Below are positions 13,926 through 22,811 of a stretch of 22,856 nucleotides of DNA, in pieces. Below the pieces are notes generated by a model. The model saw only the letters and a list, made by a program, of their open reading frames with translations. It ran no database searches and had not been told where the DNA came from. Positions within the stretch are counted from its first letter, which is position 1. Every line of letters begins with the position of its first letter. The position numbers and the translations under genes are program-made. Origin of the DNA: an uncultured Syntrophobacteraceae bacterium (GTDB lineage Bacteria; Desulfobacterota; Syntrophobacteria; Syntrophobacterales; Syntrophobacteraceae). The stretch is taken from contig CALBZH010000362.1 of assembly GCA_937889795.1 (NCBI GenBank), positions 1 to 22,856 on the forward strand. The letters are read 5' to 3'.

Positions 13926-14984
13926 TCAGGCGAGAAGGATTTTGCCGCTGCCGGTTTCCGTGGCTTGGCCAATGAGCGCCGCGTCGAGAATGGAGTGGGA
14001 TTTGAGGGCATCGACCAAGCTGGGAGCGTCTTCCTGCGGAAGGGCGATGAGAAGGCCGCCCGACGTTTGGGCGTCGGCAAGGACATCGAGCAGCATAGGG
14101 TCGATCGCTCGCAAAGCCTCAATCTGGTGGGCGCAATAGTTGCGGTTTTCAAAGCTTCCGGCTGGAACTAGACCCATTTGGACCAGATCCAGCACTTCAG
14201 GGAGCAGCGGTACCCGCTCGGTATAAACGGTGATCGAAACTCGGCTGCCGGTTGCCATCTCCAGGAGATGGCCGAAGAGCCCAAACCCGGTGATATCGGT
14301 ACAGGCGTGTACCTTGAATTCGGCCATGGTCTCGGCTGCCTTGCGGTTCAACGTGGCCATGCTCTCAATCGCGCGACGCTCCGCCTCCTTCGATACCAGT
14401 CCCGCCTTGATGGCCGTGGCGAGGATTCCCGTCCCCAACGGCTTGGTGAGGACCAGCCCATCCCCCACCTGAACCCCCGCATTGGTGAGCACCTCGTTTG
14501 GATGGACCAGACCGGTCACCGAAAGCCCGTATTTGATTTCGGGGTCTTCGACACTATGGCCACCCACCAAAACCGCGCCAGCAGCATGGATGGTTTCGAT
14601 CCCCCCCCGCAAGATCTCCCCCAGGACCGCCTTGTCCATGCTCTTCACCGGGAAGCACACCACGTTCATGGCGGTCAGAGGATGCCCGCCCATGGCGTAG
14701 ACGTCGCTTAGCGCGTTCGCCGCAGCGATCCGACCGAAATCGTACGGATCGTTCACCACCGGGGTGATGAAGTCGATCGTCTGCACCAACGCCTGCTCGT
14801 CGCTCAGGCGATAGACTCCGGCGTCGTCGGAGGTCTCCCGCCCGACCAGCAGGTTCGGGTCGGTCTCCAGAGGTAGCGTTTCCAAGATTTCCGCTAGGTC
14901 GCCCGGACCGATCTTGGCCGCTCAGCCTGCGGCCCGGACCGTCTTGGCGAGCTCCACGGGGGCTTTGCTCATCGTCTCATCCAT
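13926..14984 (-). CDS. selD: Selenophosphate synthetase, selenocysteine-containing
   Basis: SelD makes selenophosphate from selenide and ATP, the selenium donor for selenocysteine and selenouridine. The body is canonical: DPNLLVGRETSDDAGVY, DFITPVVNDPYDFGRIAAANALSDVYAMGG, LVGGHSVEDPEIKYGLSVTG and TDITGFGLFGHLLEM. Read with TGA only as a stop, the gene begins at a TTG near 14885 and lacks the active site. The same frame runs upstream through TGA at 14922-14924 to ATG 14984. It encodes VRAAG-U-AAKIGPGDLAEIL, where U takes the place of catalytic Cys17 of E. coli and the lysine three residues on matches Lys20. The result is 352 residues with Sec21 (Sec17 from an alternative ATG at 14972). A SECIS-like hairpin follows the TGA. 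The yedF gene ends 32 bp upstream; the two look co-transcribed. Confidence 0.93.
14882..14917 (-). promoter_or_regulatory. SECIS-like hairpin for selenocysteine insertion in selD
   Basis: Counting from the base after the TGA, bases 5-11 (CCAAGAT) pair with 34-40 (ATCTTGG). Inside, GGTC (13-16) pairs with GACC (22-25) around the loop CGGGC. Bacterial SECIS elements sit just after the UGA with an apical loop carrying a guanine some 16-37 bases downstream, which this fits. It is within the coding sequence, as expected for bacteria. Confidence 0.75.
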
Positions 14985-15016
14985 CCGTTTCAGAGGTGTC
15001 CTCGGAACGGGCGGTA

Positions 15017-15625
15017 TCAGGTAAAACTGATGACCTTGTCCGCCAGCTGCAGCGCGGTCACGATGTCCATCATGTTGGTCGTCTCCCCCACCCGCTTCCG
15101 ATCAAGCAGCTGAAAATGGCCCAAACAGGTCCCGCACACCAGAACGGTGACGCCGTCCTTTTCGAGTTCCAGGAGACCGGGCAGACCATCCGATTCATCC
15201 ACGCTCAGCTTGACCCCGCCATTGAGGAGGATCACCCGCCACAGCTCCGGTCCAAGCTCCTTCAACGTCCCGATGAAATTGAGCAAGAGCTTCCGGCCGA
15301 GTGTCTCGTCCCCGGTGCCCATCTGGTCGGTGCCGATGAGGACGGCGATCTTTCGTTGCGCTCGTCCTTCTTCAGGCGCCGTCACGGCATCGCAAATCGA
15401 GGCCCCGGCTTCTCGAGTACCGGTGACCTCAAATATGCCTGCTTGCTCACGCACGCTCACCTCGTATCCGGAGCGCTCAAGGAAGCGGCTCACGTTTTCC
15501 CGGGCAGCCCCATTGTCCACGATGACCCGGAGGCACGTCACATCTCCCCGATCCACCACTTGCTTCACCTTGAGCACGGGCTGGGGACAAGCCAGCCCGC
15601 TGCAATCCAATGTCGCTTCGCCCAT
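15017..15625 (-). CDS. yedF: Selenium-metabolism protein YedF (TusA-DsrE-like fusion)
   Basis: This 202-residue protein has two parts. Residues 1-75 are a TusA/SirA domain starting with the fold's TLDCSGLACPQPVLKVKQ; Cys13 in the CPxP motif is the usual persulfide or perselenide site. Residues about 90-202 form a DsrE/DsrF-like domain with VLVCGTCLGHF (Cys164, Cys167) and GETTNMMDIV. This fusion is known from selenium-metabolism gene clusters, usually beside selD, and is proposed to carry or deliver reactive selenium; its exact reaction is unproven. GAAGGAGAGG just before ATG 15625 sets the start. selD follows 32 bp downstream, supporting a yedF-selD transcript. No selA, selB or selenocysteine tRNA gene is visible, so those must be elsewhere. 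Confidence 0.92.
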   Translation of the reverse strand: MGEATLDCSGLACPQPVLKVKQVVDRGDVTCLRVIVDNGAARENVSRFLERSGYEVSVREQAGIFEVTGTREAGASICDAVTAPEEGRAQRKIAVLIGTDQMGTGDETLGRKLLLNFIGTLKELGPELWRVILLNGGVKLSVDESDGLPGLLELEKDGVTVLVCGTCLGHFQLLDRKRVGETTNMMDIVTALQLADKVISFT

Positions 15626-15979
15626 CGCCTCTCCTTCAGACCGACTTCCCTGCCTCGGCTCTCTGCTAGACAGCGTTGCCCCACGCAGCTCCTCACGGAA
15701 ACGCGAGCGTTGGCGAGCCGGGGACGCTCCCGCCCCCGAGCTGACCGCGTGCTTCAGCCAACGGATTCGGGGGTGTTTGACTTCTAGCCATGCGAGGGCT
15801 CGGATTCAAATTGTTATTCCCGATGGCAGCGCTAGCGAGCAATCGGAGATATCGATTGATCTGGTGATTTGTGAACGGAGGGCCACACTTGTGGATGAGC
15901 CGCTTCTTGCTTATTCCGCGCGATTGAGCCTAAACGGCGAACGGAGGAAGGGATTAACAGGCCCAAGAGAAAGCGAACC
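15626..15979. other. 354-bp gap upstream of yedF
   Basis: No gene is supported. The yedF-selD promoter should lie here on the minus strand, but I see no strong box pair. A 6-bp inverted repeat (GAGCGT 15705-15710, ACGCTC 15724-15729) sits in a GC-rich patch that looks like a degenerate dispersed repeat. I looked for a selenocysteine tRNA here and did not find one. Confidence 0.5.
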
Positions 15980-16300
15980 TCAGGGCTTCTTCCAGCTCAC
16001 CGGCTCCAACGGCATCCAATAGCGATCCACCTTGCCGCTCGGACGCACAAGGGCATGGGGGGGCGCTTCCCGCTCGACGACGACGACATCGCCTTCACGC
16101 AGGGGAATGCAGCGCTCATCGTGTTTCTTGCCACCGGCGGACGATCCTCGAACCGCTTTTTTGAGAAGAGCGGCCTCGGTGCATGCGACCGTGCTCTGCT
16201 GTACCCGCCTCTCATCGCCTGCGAGGCAATCCAGCGCGAACCCCGTCCAGAAGCCCATCAACCCAAGCCCAATGCCGATGCTGACGATGAATCGTTTCAT
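15980..16300 (-). CDS. Small exported protein of unknown function
   Basis: This 106-residue protein begins with a clear signal peptide: MKR, then a hydrophobic FIVSIGIGLGLMGFWTGFAL, then a likely cleavage after CLAG or close by. AAAGGA precedes the ATG. The mature part is basic (VQQSTVACTEAALLKKAVRG) and has two cysteines, in VACTEA and ERCIPL. It ends with IPLREGDVVVVEREAPPHALVRPSGKVDRYWMPLEPV, whose short beta-strand pattern resembles an SH3-like fold. I do not recognise a named family. It stands alone between gaps, with a hairpin plus T-run just upstream that could attenuate it. Confidence 0.7.
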   Translation of the reverse strand: MKRFIVSIGIGLGLMGFWTGFALDCLAGDERRVQQSTVACTEAALLKKAVRGSSAGGKKHDERCIPLREGDVVVVEREAPPHALVRPSGKVDRYWMPLEPVSWKKP

Positions 16301-16332
16301 GAGACTTTCCTTTCTCGGAACACCCGCATCCT

Positions 16333-16365
16333 AAAAAATGGCTTCCCCATCGCTTTCCGGAAGCC
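16333..16365 (-). terminator. Terminator-like hairpin without an upstream gene; possible attenuator
   Basis: On the minus strand a perfect 7-bp stem (GGCTTCC / GGAAGCC) with a 12-base loop is followed one base later by TTTTTT (16338-16333). No minus-strand gene lies between it and the divergent gene at 16710. It ends 32 bases before the small exported protein's start, the place expected for a leader attenuator, or it ends a small RNA. Confidence 0.55.
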
Positions 16366-16709
16366 TGAAGTTTGGAGTCCATCAGAACTGAGCGCACAGC
16401 GATTTTCCGCGCTATCGGCTTTCGAGTCGTTCAACTGAAAGGTTGGATCCTTCCACTCCTCCTTTTCTGTCTACAGTGAGGCAATCCGTTCCCGATCCTC
16501 ACCTTGCGGCGATGAATGACCAATGTCCTTCCGCACGGGGGCTGCCGTTCACGCAATGGGAAAAAATCGGAATTGCCTATAGATCTTAAACGGTTGTATC
16601 CAAAAGAACCGATTGGACCTCCAAGGTGAGCGATGATAACCTGCAAAGGCTTTGAAACCGCTGTCTGAGCCGTTTGGTGTCCATCACGCATCCTGTGTCC
16701 GGGGGCAGT
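16366..16709. other. 344-bp gap between divergent genes
   Basis: No protein gene is supported. On the minus strand TTGGAT (16603-16598) and TATAGG (16581-16576), 16 bases apart, make a weak promoter. It could drive a leader or small RNA of roughly 230 nt ending at the terminator at 16333. Nothing matches a riboswitch class I can recognise. Confidence 0.35.
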
Positions 16710-17204
16710 ATGATCCTCAGAATCCATCGCGATGAAAACTTGAACAAGCAGCTTGCCATTCTGAAGGCTTCAGGAGGCCAGGCCGCACGCATTGCGGATC
16801 ACGCGGAGTCCCTCATCGAGAGACTGGTCACCAAGGGTGACCGGAGTCTCGGGGAGGTTGGCAGGTTGACCCGCTACGGTGAAGCCCGCCTCAAAGGGTG
16901 CATCAAGTATGATCTGGTGGGGGGGTACCGACTGGTTGGGATGCGGCAGGATAATGATCTCTTTCTCGTCTTCGTCGGAAGCCATGACGATTGTCACCGG
17001 TGGATCCGGTCCAACCGAGGCATGCGAACGGTCGTTCTAAAGGACGGGAACGAGGTCCTCTCGGTCCGTGGGGACGCAAGCGATTCATCGATGGATGACT
17101 GGGACGACCTGGACGACGAGGATTACCTCGCGCCCATGCTGAATGAGCTGACAGACAGCGATTTGCGGAAGATCTTCAGTGGGTTGTGTGGGGAAAGCCT
17201 TTAG
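16710..17204 (+). CDS. RelE-like protein with acidic C-terminal tail, unknown function
   Basis: This 164-residue protein starts at ATG 16710 behind GGGGG; twelve further in-frame codons upstream look non-coding. Residues about 40-105 resemble the RelE/ParE/HigB toxin fold, with the pattern LTRYGEARLKGCIKYDLVGGYRLVGMR, then LFLVFVGSHDDCHRWIRSNRG. The His-Asp-Asp-Cys-His-Arg-Trp cluster could form an active or binding site. The last 40 residues are strikingly acidic (DDWDDLDDEDY, then NELTDSDLRKIF). No antitoxin gene lies on either side, so a classical toxin-antitoxin pair is not supported. The acidic tail might act in cis as an inhibitor or bind a partner. The assignment is from remembered pattern only. 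Confidence 0.6.
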   Translation: MILRIHRDENLNKQLAILKASGGQAARIADHAESLIERLVTKGDRSLGEVGRLTRYGEARLKGCIKYDLVGGYRLVGMRQDNDLFLVFVGSHDDCHRWIRSNRGMRTVVLKDGNEVLSVRGDASDSSMDDWDDLDDEDYLAPMLNELTDSDLRKIFSGLCGESL

Positions 17205-17312
17205 GGTCTCGGTGTCGGGAAGGAATCATCGGAAGACTTGTGGCGGCTCGGCGCTTGTCGTTTGCTTCCGAACGTGCCCCGTGGATACCGGCTGCGGATC
17301 GAATCGGGGGTA

Positions 17313-17347
17313 AAGGAGGGGGCAGGCGCGAGGCCTGTCCCCTCCTT
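17313..17347. terminator. Strong hairpin between convergent genes
   Basis: Fifteen-base arms (AAGGAGGGGGCAGGC and GCCTGTCCCCTCCTT) pair fully with one G-T wobble around the loop GCGAG. It lies midway between the ends of the convergent RelE-like and HdrD-like genes. No long T-run follows on either side, so it may be a bidirectional terminator of the GC-rich type or a repeat. Confidence 0.6.
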
Positions 17348-17443
17348 CTGCCTGATCCGTCCAGGAGAGAGGACGGATTGAGCCGCGCTCTCGATCACAC
17401 CCGCCCGATGCGGGCAGCAAAAGCACGGCAAACCGAAGTGTCT

Positions 17444-18763
17444 TTATTCATCTTCCTCGAGCTCAACCCCCAAACGCTCCCACTGGGCGTTGGCCTCAGC
17501 CTCGCCCTTCGCGATCTCCTCGTCGGTCCACGGATCGATCACCAGGGATTCGGCGACCAGCTGCCAGATGTATTTCACCTCGTAGTCGCAATCCGGGTAG
17601 AATTTAGGGAGCCGTCTCATAATCTGGTCGCGGCAGTTGGAGCAGCCCACGACCACGACATTGGCGCCGCTCTCCTTGATTTGCTTGTATTTGAGCCGTC
17701 CATGCCAGGCAGAATCCTTCTCGTAGGGGCCGGGCCAGTTTCCGCCCCCGGCTCCGCAGCAGAAGTTGTTCATGCGGGTCGGCTCGAATTCCACGAGCTG
17801 ATCGACGCACTGCTGAATGATCCAGCGAGGCTCATCGAAGTAACCCTTGCCGAAGTTCCGCTCGAGCTCCCGACCATGCTTACAGGAGTCATGCCACACA
17901 AAGACCTTGCCGGCATTGATGCTCTTGTCCACCTTGATACGGCCGTTTTCCAGGATCTCCTTCAAATAGTCGTACAGGTAGATGTGGTTGATCCTGTTGT
18001 TGGGATCCTCGAGGACGCATTCTTTCATGCCTTTGCGGCACCCGTACGACCCGCCGCCGCAGTCCGGCATGATCATCCGGCCGATTTCGTGCTGAATCAT
18101 GAAATCGATCTTCCGCTTCGCGAGAACCTTGGTCGCCTCGAAGTCTCCCGTAAACAGTCCCCAGTCCACGGCTTCCCAGTTCTCGGAGGGAATGGTCCAG
18201 TTTTCGCGGGCGGCGTAAAAGATCTTCCACCACCAGGCCATGTCGTCGTTATCCGAAAAGACTTCCTTGGAATTGGGAAGGAAGAAGATATCGGCATTGT
18301 CCTTGTCGATGGGAACGTAGAATCCGGGACATTCCTCGGCTAGCTCACGTCCCATGTCGGACATGAGGAAGAAATAATCATCTTGGGGAATGGCCATGTT
18401 GTTGCCCGTGTTGAGGACGTTCGCGACGCCCTTGTGCAAGATTCCGGGCACCTGGTCTCGCGGGCGGAGGGACTTCAAATAGGCCATGATGCCGACGATG
18501 TCGATTCCCATGGGGCACCCGTGGACGCAGCGACCGCAGCCCGTGCAGATCCAGGGAAACTTCGAGTCGATCACTTCCTGGGCCATGCCGAGGGCAAGCA
18601 TGCGCAGGGTCTTGCGGGTGTCCCATCCCTCCATGTCGGGATTGCCTGTGATGGGGCATCCGTTCGTGCACGTCCCGCAGGTCAAGCATAGATTGAGGTT
18701 GAACTTGCTGAGGTACTCCTTGACGGGGTCCTTCAGGTTGGGATTGAGAATCGGCTCACCCAT
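17444..18763 (-). CDS. HdrD/DsrK-like iron-sulfur oxidoreductase (4Fe-4S plus cysteine-rich CCG domain)
   Basis: This 439-residue soluble protein has two N-terminal 4Fe-4S motifs, CLTCGTCTNGCP (Cys26, 29, 32, 36) and CTGCGRCVHGCP (Cys73, 76, 79, 83). The C-terminal half carries a CCG domain with HDSCKHGRE, FCCGAGGG and GCSNCRDQI, which in HdrB/HdrD and DsrK hold a non-cubane cluster that handles disulfides or related thiols. An earlier DCGGGSYGCRKGMKEC region looks like a degenerate first CCG repeat. Related proteins pass electrons between membrane quinone modules and heterodisulfide- or sulfite-related acceptors in sulfate reducers and syntrophs. GGAAGGAA before ATG 18763 sets the start; 22 further open codons upstream are not family-like. 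No partner cytochrome or membrane subunit lies beside it, so its complex is unknown. Confidence 0.88.
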   Translation of the reverse strand: MGEPILNPNLKDPVKEYLSKFNLNLCLTCGTCTNGCPITGNPDMEGWDTRKTLRMLALGMAQEVIDSKFPWICTGCGRCVHGCPMGIDIVGIMAYLKSLRPRDQVPGILHKGVANVLNTGNNMAIPQDDYFFLMSDMGRELAEECPGFYVPIDKDNADIFFLPNSKEVFSDNDDMAWWWKIFYAARENWTIPSENWEAVDWGLFTGDFEATKVLAKRKIDFMIQHEIGRMIMPDCGGGSYGCRKGMKECVLEDPNNRINHIYLYDYLKEILENGRIKVDKSINAGKVFVWHDSCKHGRELERNFGKGYFDEPRWIIQQCVDQLVEFEPTRMNNFCCGAGGGNWPGPYEKDSAWHGRLKYKQIKESGANVVVVGCSNCRDQIMRRLPKFYPDCDYEVKYIWQLVAESLVIDPWTDEEIAKGEAEANAQWERLGVELEEDE

Positions 18764-19133
18764 GACGCATTCCTTCCTTTCCGGTTGATAGGTGGGGCTC
18801 TCAGGGTGCTTCTGTGCATGGGGTCGCACGAAACAACGCCATCAGGCACGAGCCAACCCGCCCGGGCAAAGACCGACCCGTCACCAACAAACGACGAATC
18901 GGGGCACGGCCCGTATGAGCCCTGATTGAACGACGGCTTAGAGGCTGAAGAATCTCAGGACCCTGAGACTCATCAGCGAATTCAGGCGTGAACGGAAGAT
19001 GCGGGAAGCAGTCGCGCGGTATGGCAGGAGCTATTGTCGATCATATGCTCAGACAATGTGCTTAGGGTTAAGCGGCGAAAAGCAGCGTGCTCCGGATTAC
19101 ACCTCGGCACCGACGGTGTGCGCTCGATCCCGA
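18764..19133. other. 370-bp gap upstream of the HdrD-like gene
   Basis: No gene is supported on either strand. The HdrD-like gene's promoter should lie in the 18780-18900 part, but I see no strong boxes. The stretch has ordinary composition and no clear repeats or terminator hairpin. Confidence 0.5.
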
Positions 19134-19982
19134 TCAGATGGTAAGCGCACCTTGTGAGGGCTTGTCCTCAAAACCGCAAAGGCTGCCCTCGAAATGCTCA
19201 TCGGGTCCATCTCCGAGGAACTCCCGCACGACACGGAGCGTATCAAGCAAGGCCTTCTCCTCGCGAAGCTCGAGAACCCACCAATCGCACGGGAGACAGG
19301 TGAGCAAATGGAGCCGATCCACCAAATCATCCAGAGAAGAGGGGGCCGTGTGCCGGTCGTTCCTTTCTTCGTGATAAATGTGTGCGTTAAAGACCCGCCC
19401 GTGATGGGGCGTCACCAGATCCTCAAGATCGAAGCGCTGGCTCTGAACGGAGGGGCTCATCCGGGCATGGCCAATATCCAGGGTGACGGCAGCTCTGGAT
19501 TTGCGGACAAGCTTCTCAAAAAGCTCGGGGCGACTTGACCAACCGGACGCCAGGTTTTCCAGGCACACGCACACCCCCAAGGCTTCTCCGTAGCGCACGA
19601 GCTCCCCGAGCCGCTTGACGCTCCGCTCCCAGGAAAGATCCTCGTAGCTCTGTCGTCCCAGCCCCAAATGAATCGTCATGAAGCGACCATCCAGGCTGGA
19701 GACCGTTTCACACGCCCTTCTGAAGATGTCGACGGCCGTATGGCCCCTCGCTGCGTCCTCATCGCCCAGGTCCACCCCCGTGAACGCACAATGATACCGC
19801 ACTTCCAGGGGAGCGAGCGCTTCGATCCGCCGGCGCAGGTCAAGCCGCTCCACTTCATTGTTCGGCAGGTCCTGGACTTTGAGCGTCCAGTCCACCCCTT
19901 GGAAGCCGTTCGTCAAGGCTGTCTGCTTCAACGTATCGACATCAGATATGAAATTGCACAACGCCAGCTTGGGCGACGGCAT
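19134..19982 (-). CDS. Sugar phosphate isomerase/epimerase-like TIM-barrel protein
   Basis: This 282-residue protein fits the xylose-isomerase-like TIM barrel superfamily (AP endonuclease 2 type). Strand-end residues that bind the metal in this fold are visible: the Glu of VCVCLENLASGW, the Asp and His of VTLDIGHARMS, the His of VFNAHIYHEERNDRH, and the Glu of WWVLELREEKALLD. FMTIHLGLG supplies an earlier histidine. Members isomerise or epimerise sugars or related metabolites, or cut DNA at abasic sites. The form here is closest to the generic sugar phosphate isomerase/epimerase group, so no substrate can be given. GAGG precedes the ATG by five bases. The gene stands alone, divergent from the histidine kinase, with a 390-bp gap between them. 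Confidence 0.83.
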   Translation of the reverse strand: MPSPKLALCNFISDVDTLKQTALTNGFQGVDWTLKVQDLPNNEVERLDLRRRIEALAPLEVRYHCAFTGVDLGDEDAARGHTAVDIFRRACETVSSLDGRFMTIHLGLGRQSYEDLSWERSVKRLGELVRYGEALGVCVCLENLASGWSSRPELFEKLVRKSRAAVTLDIGHARMSPSVQSQRFDLEDLVTPHHGRVFNAHIYHEERNDRHTAPSSLDDLVDRLHLLTCLPCDWWVLELREEKALLDTLRVVREFLGDGPDEHFEGSLCGFEDKPSQGALTI

Positions 19983-20372
19983 AGCTGCCTCGGCTTCGTT
20001 ATCAACCTACCACATGCCTGTTGTTCATGCTTCGAGCACACCCAATCGCATTCTCTGTCTAGTTTCTTGTGTCGAACTATTCAAATAGGTAATCTCAATT
20101 CGACCTCTTTGCATCCATAGGAAAGAAGGCTGCGAAGAAGGTCCCCAGGGAATTCGGGCGTTGAGAGATCCACGGAAGAGCATTTTCGGGTAGGCTCGCT
20201 GTTTGTTTTGGTCTAAACAGGGAGCGAGTGGCGATGCATGATTCGCGTGTGCGCCGAGACAGCGTGCCGCCGCATCTGGAATTCGTTGGTGACCGATGGC
20301 CGCGGCACGTGACGGCAACAAGCTGATGTGGATCTCCGAACGGGTTAACGGGCTGCGGGAGGGCTGAGCGAG
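19983..20372. other. 390-bp gap between divergent genes
   Basis: No gene is supported. It should hold promoters for the TIM-barrel gene (minus) and the histidine kinase (plus). I find no convincing boxes, repeats or RNA genes. Confidence 0.45.
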
Positions 20373-22811
20373 ATGCTCCGCAATGGGGAAAGGGTATCGA
20401 CTTTGTCCGAGGGAGGCCGGGACCCGCATCAGTACGGTCCGGAAACGCCTGAAAGGTCCCGCCTGTGGCTGAAGTATGGCCTGGCGGTGCTCATGTCGAT
20501 TCTTGCGCTCGCCACGCGGTTGAGCCTGGCGTATTGGATCGGCAGCGACCGTCCCTTGTTGATCCTGTTTCACTTTTTCATCATTGTCACTGCCTACGTG
20601 GGAGGGCTGGGCCCCGGTCTTGTGTCGACCGTGTTGATCGGGCTTAGCGTTCGCTACTTCGTTCTGCCTCCAGTCCATACTTTCTCGATCGAACGTCCGG
20701 CTGACCTCGTGCAATGGCTGCTCCTCATCGCGGGAGGGACGCTCATCAGCGTGCTGAGCGGGATGCTCCATCGTTCCAGACGGGCTGCTAAGGGCAGCGA
20801 ACGGCTTCAGATGACCGACCGAAAGCGGGCGAACGAGGCTTTGCGTCGCTATGAGCTGCTCGCCGGCCATGGCCGAGACATCATCCTCTTTCTGCGCAGA
20901 GACGACGGCTGCATTCTGGAAGCCAACTTGGCTGCCACAAAAGCCTATGGCTACACCCGCGACGAGCTCCTTTCCATGACCATCCGTCAATTGCGGGCGC
21001 CGCAGACCCTGGGACAGCTCGCGGATCAGATGGCGGAAGCCGACGCACACGGAGTCTTGCTGGAAACCGTGCACCGGCGAAAGGATGGTAGCACCTTCCC
21101 GGTGGAGATCAGCTCGCGAGGAGAGACCCTCAACGAAATACGCACGATTATCAGCGTGGTTCGAGACATTACCGAGCGCAAGAAGGTCGAAGAAGAGCTG
21201 AGGGAGAAGGAATACAAGTACAGAGCCCTTTTCGAAGCGGCCAATGACGGGATCTTTCTTCAGGATCCGACGGGTTTTGTGGACTGCAACGAGAGAGGTG
21301 CCAGCATGTACGGGTTAACGCGGGAGGAGGTCATCGGGCGCTCCCCTGCGGACCTCTGCCCTGAGCGACAGCCCGACGGCCGGCTTTCGTTGGAAGTGGC
21401 CTCCGAGAAGATCCGTGCGGCCATGGACGGGGAGCCTCAGAGCTTTGAGTGGCAGTCCTTGCGCGCCGACGGAGTGCCTTTTGACGTCGAGATCAATCTG
21501 AGCAGGGTTGAGCTGCGCGGCTCGGCTTTCCTCCAGGCCATCGTTCGGGACATTGCCGACCGGAAGCGGGCGGAGGAAGCCCTGCGTGCGAGCGAGGGGC
21601 GGTTTCGGCTGGCATGGGAAACCAGTCCCGACGCCTTGAGCATCAGCAGTCTCAAGGACGGAACCTACCTTGACGTGAACGACGGGTATACCTTCCTCAC
21701 CGGATACAGCAGGGAAGAAGTGGTCGGGAAATCCGCGCTGGAGATCCCCTTCTGGGCGGACGTTCGAGATCGAGCTCCCTTTGCGGCGGCTCTCGCACGG
21801 CAGGGGCATCTGCGCAATCACGAGACCAAGCTGCGCAGGCGAGACGGCGAGACGCGGACCATATTGATCTCGGCGGGGCTCATGCGTCTCAATGGGGATC
21901 GTCATTTGCTGGCCGTGACGAAGGATATCGAAGATATCAAACAGGCGGAAGAGGCGTTGCGCGCCTCTGAAGAAAAGTACCGCTATGTGGTGGAAAATGC
22001 CAACGACGCCATCTTCATTGCTCAAGACGGGTTCGTCAAATTTCCCAATTCCAGGCTGGAGGCCATATCAGGATACAGTCTGGAGGAGCTCACCCAGAGA
22101 CCGTTTTTGGATTTCGTTCATCCGGAAGACCGGGCGACCGTCGCCAGCATGCACCGAAAACGCATGGAGGGAGAGCAGGTTCCCACCATGTATTCCTTTC
22201 GAGGGATCACCAAATCCGGTGAAACGATCTGGCTGGAAATTAGCAGTGTGTTCCGCATGTGGGAAGGAAGAGCCGCGTCGCTCAACTTCATGCGCGACAT
22301 CACCCAGGAGAAGCGACTCGAATCCCAGCTGATTCACGCTCACAAGATGGAGGCGGTCGGGACCCTGGCCGGAGGGATCGCTCATGATTTCAATAACCTC
22401 CTTCAGGCTGTGAGCGGGTACGCCGAGCTCCTGCTCCAGCAGACCTCGGAAGGGGACAAAGGGTTTCGGGCACTTCGGGAGATCAAGCGAGCCGCAAGCC
22501 GAGGGGGCGAGCTCACGCGTCAGCTTCTTACCTTCAGCCGCAAGGTGGAGCCGCAGCTCCGGCCCGTCGATCTCAACATCATCGTTAGTGATGTGAGGAC
22601 GCTCCTGGAACGGACAATCCCCAAGATGATCCAGATTGAGCTTCATCTGGCGTCCGACCTGAACCTTGTTAACGCAGACAGCTCCCAGATTGAGCAAGTC
22701 CTGATGAATCTCGTCGTCAATGGTCGGGACGCGATGCCGGATGGAGGCACACTGTCAATCCATACCAGCAATATCACCCTTGATGAACCGTATTGCCGAA
22801 GTCACCCGGAT
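20373..22811 (+). CDS. Multi-PAS sensor histidine kinase, 3' end missing
   Basis: The 813 codons present encode a membrane-bound two-component sensor. About four hydrophobic helices (residues 34-130, with VTAYVGGLGPGLVSTVLIGLSVRYFVLPP) resemble DUF4118, the KdpD-type membrane region. Four PAS domains follow, starting near residues 156, 281, 407 and 533, each ending in a D.(T/A)(E/D/Q).K-type motif such as VVRDITERKK. The dimerisation helix carries the phospho-acceptor His671 in GTLAGGIAHDFNNLL. The ATPase N-box QVLMNLVVNGRDAM is at about 776-789 (Gly where Ala is common). The glycine boxes and any receiver domain are lost because real sequence stops at 22811. ATG 20373 follows GGGAGGG; an in-frame TAA lies just upstream. 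The ligand and the partner response regulator are not visible. Confidence 0.9.

Noticed and set aside
15626..15979. Selenocysteine tRNA gene next to yedF-selD
   Set aside because: I found no anticodon arm with TCA in a long-armed tRNA fold and no T-loop in register on either strand.
16710..17204. Type II toxin-antitoxin pair
   Set aside because: No small antitoxin-like gene lies immediately up- or downstream; only the RelE-like resemblance remains.
17186..18343. Plus-strand open frame of 385 codons
   Set aside because: It runs antisense to the HdrD-like gene, whose cysteine motifs are unmistakable; no ribosome site or family features.
20025..21074. Minus-strand open frame of 349 codons
   Set aside because: It is antisense to the histidine kinase N-terminus, which has membrane helices and PAS motifs in the plus frame.
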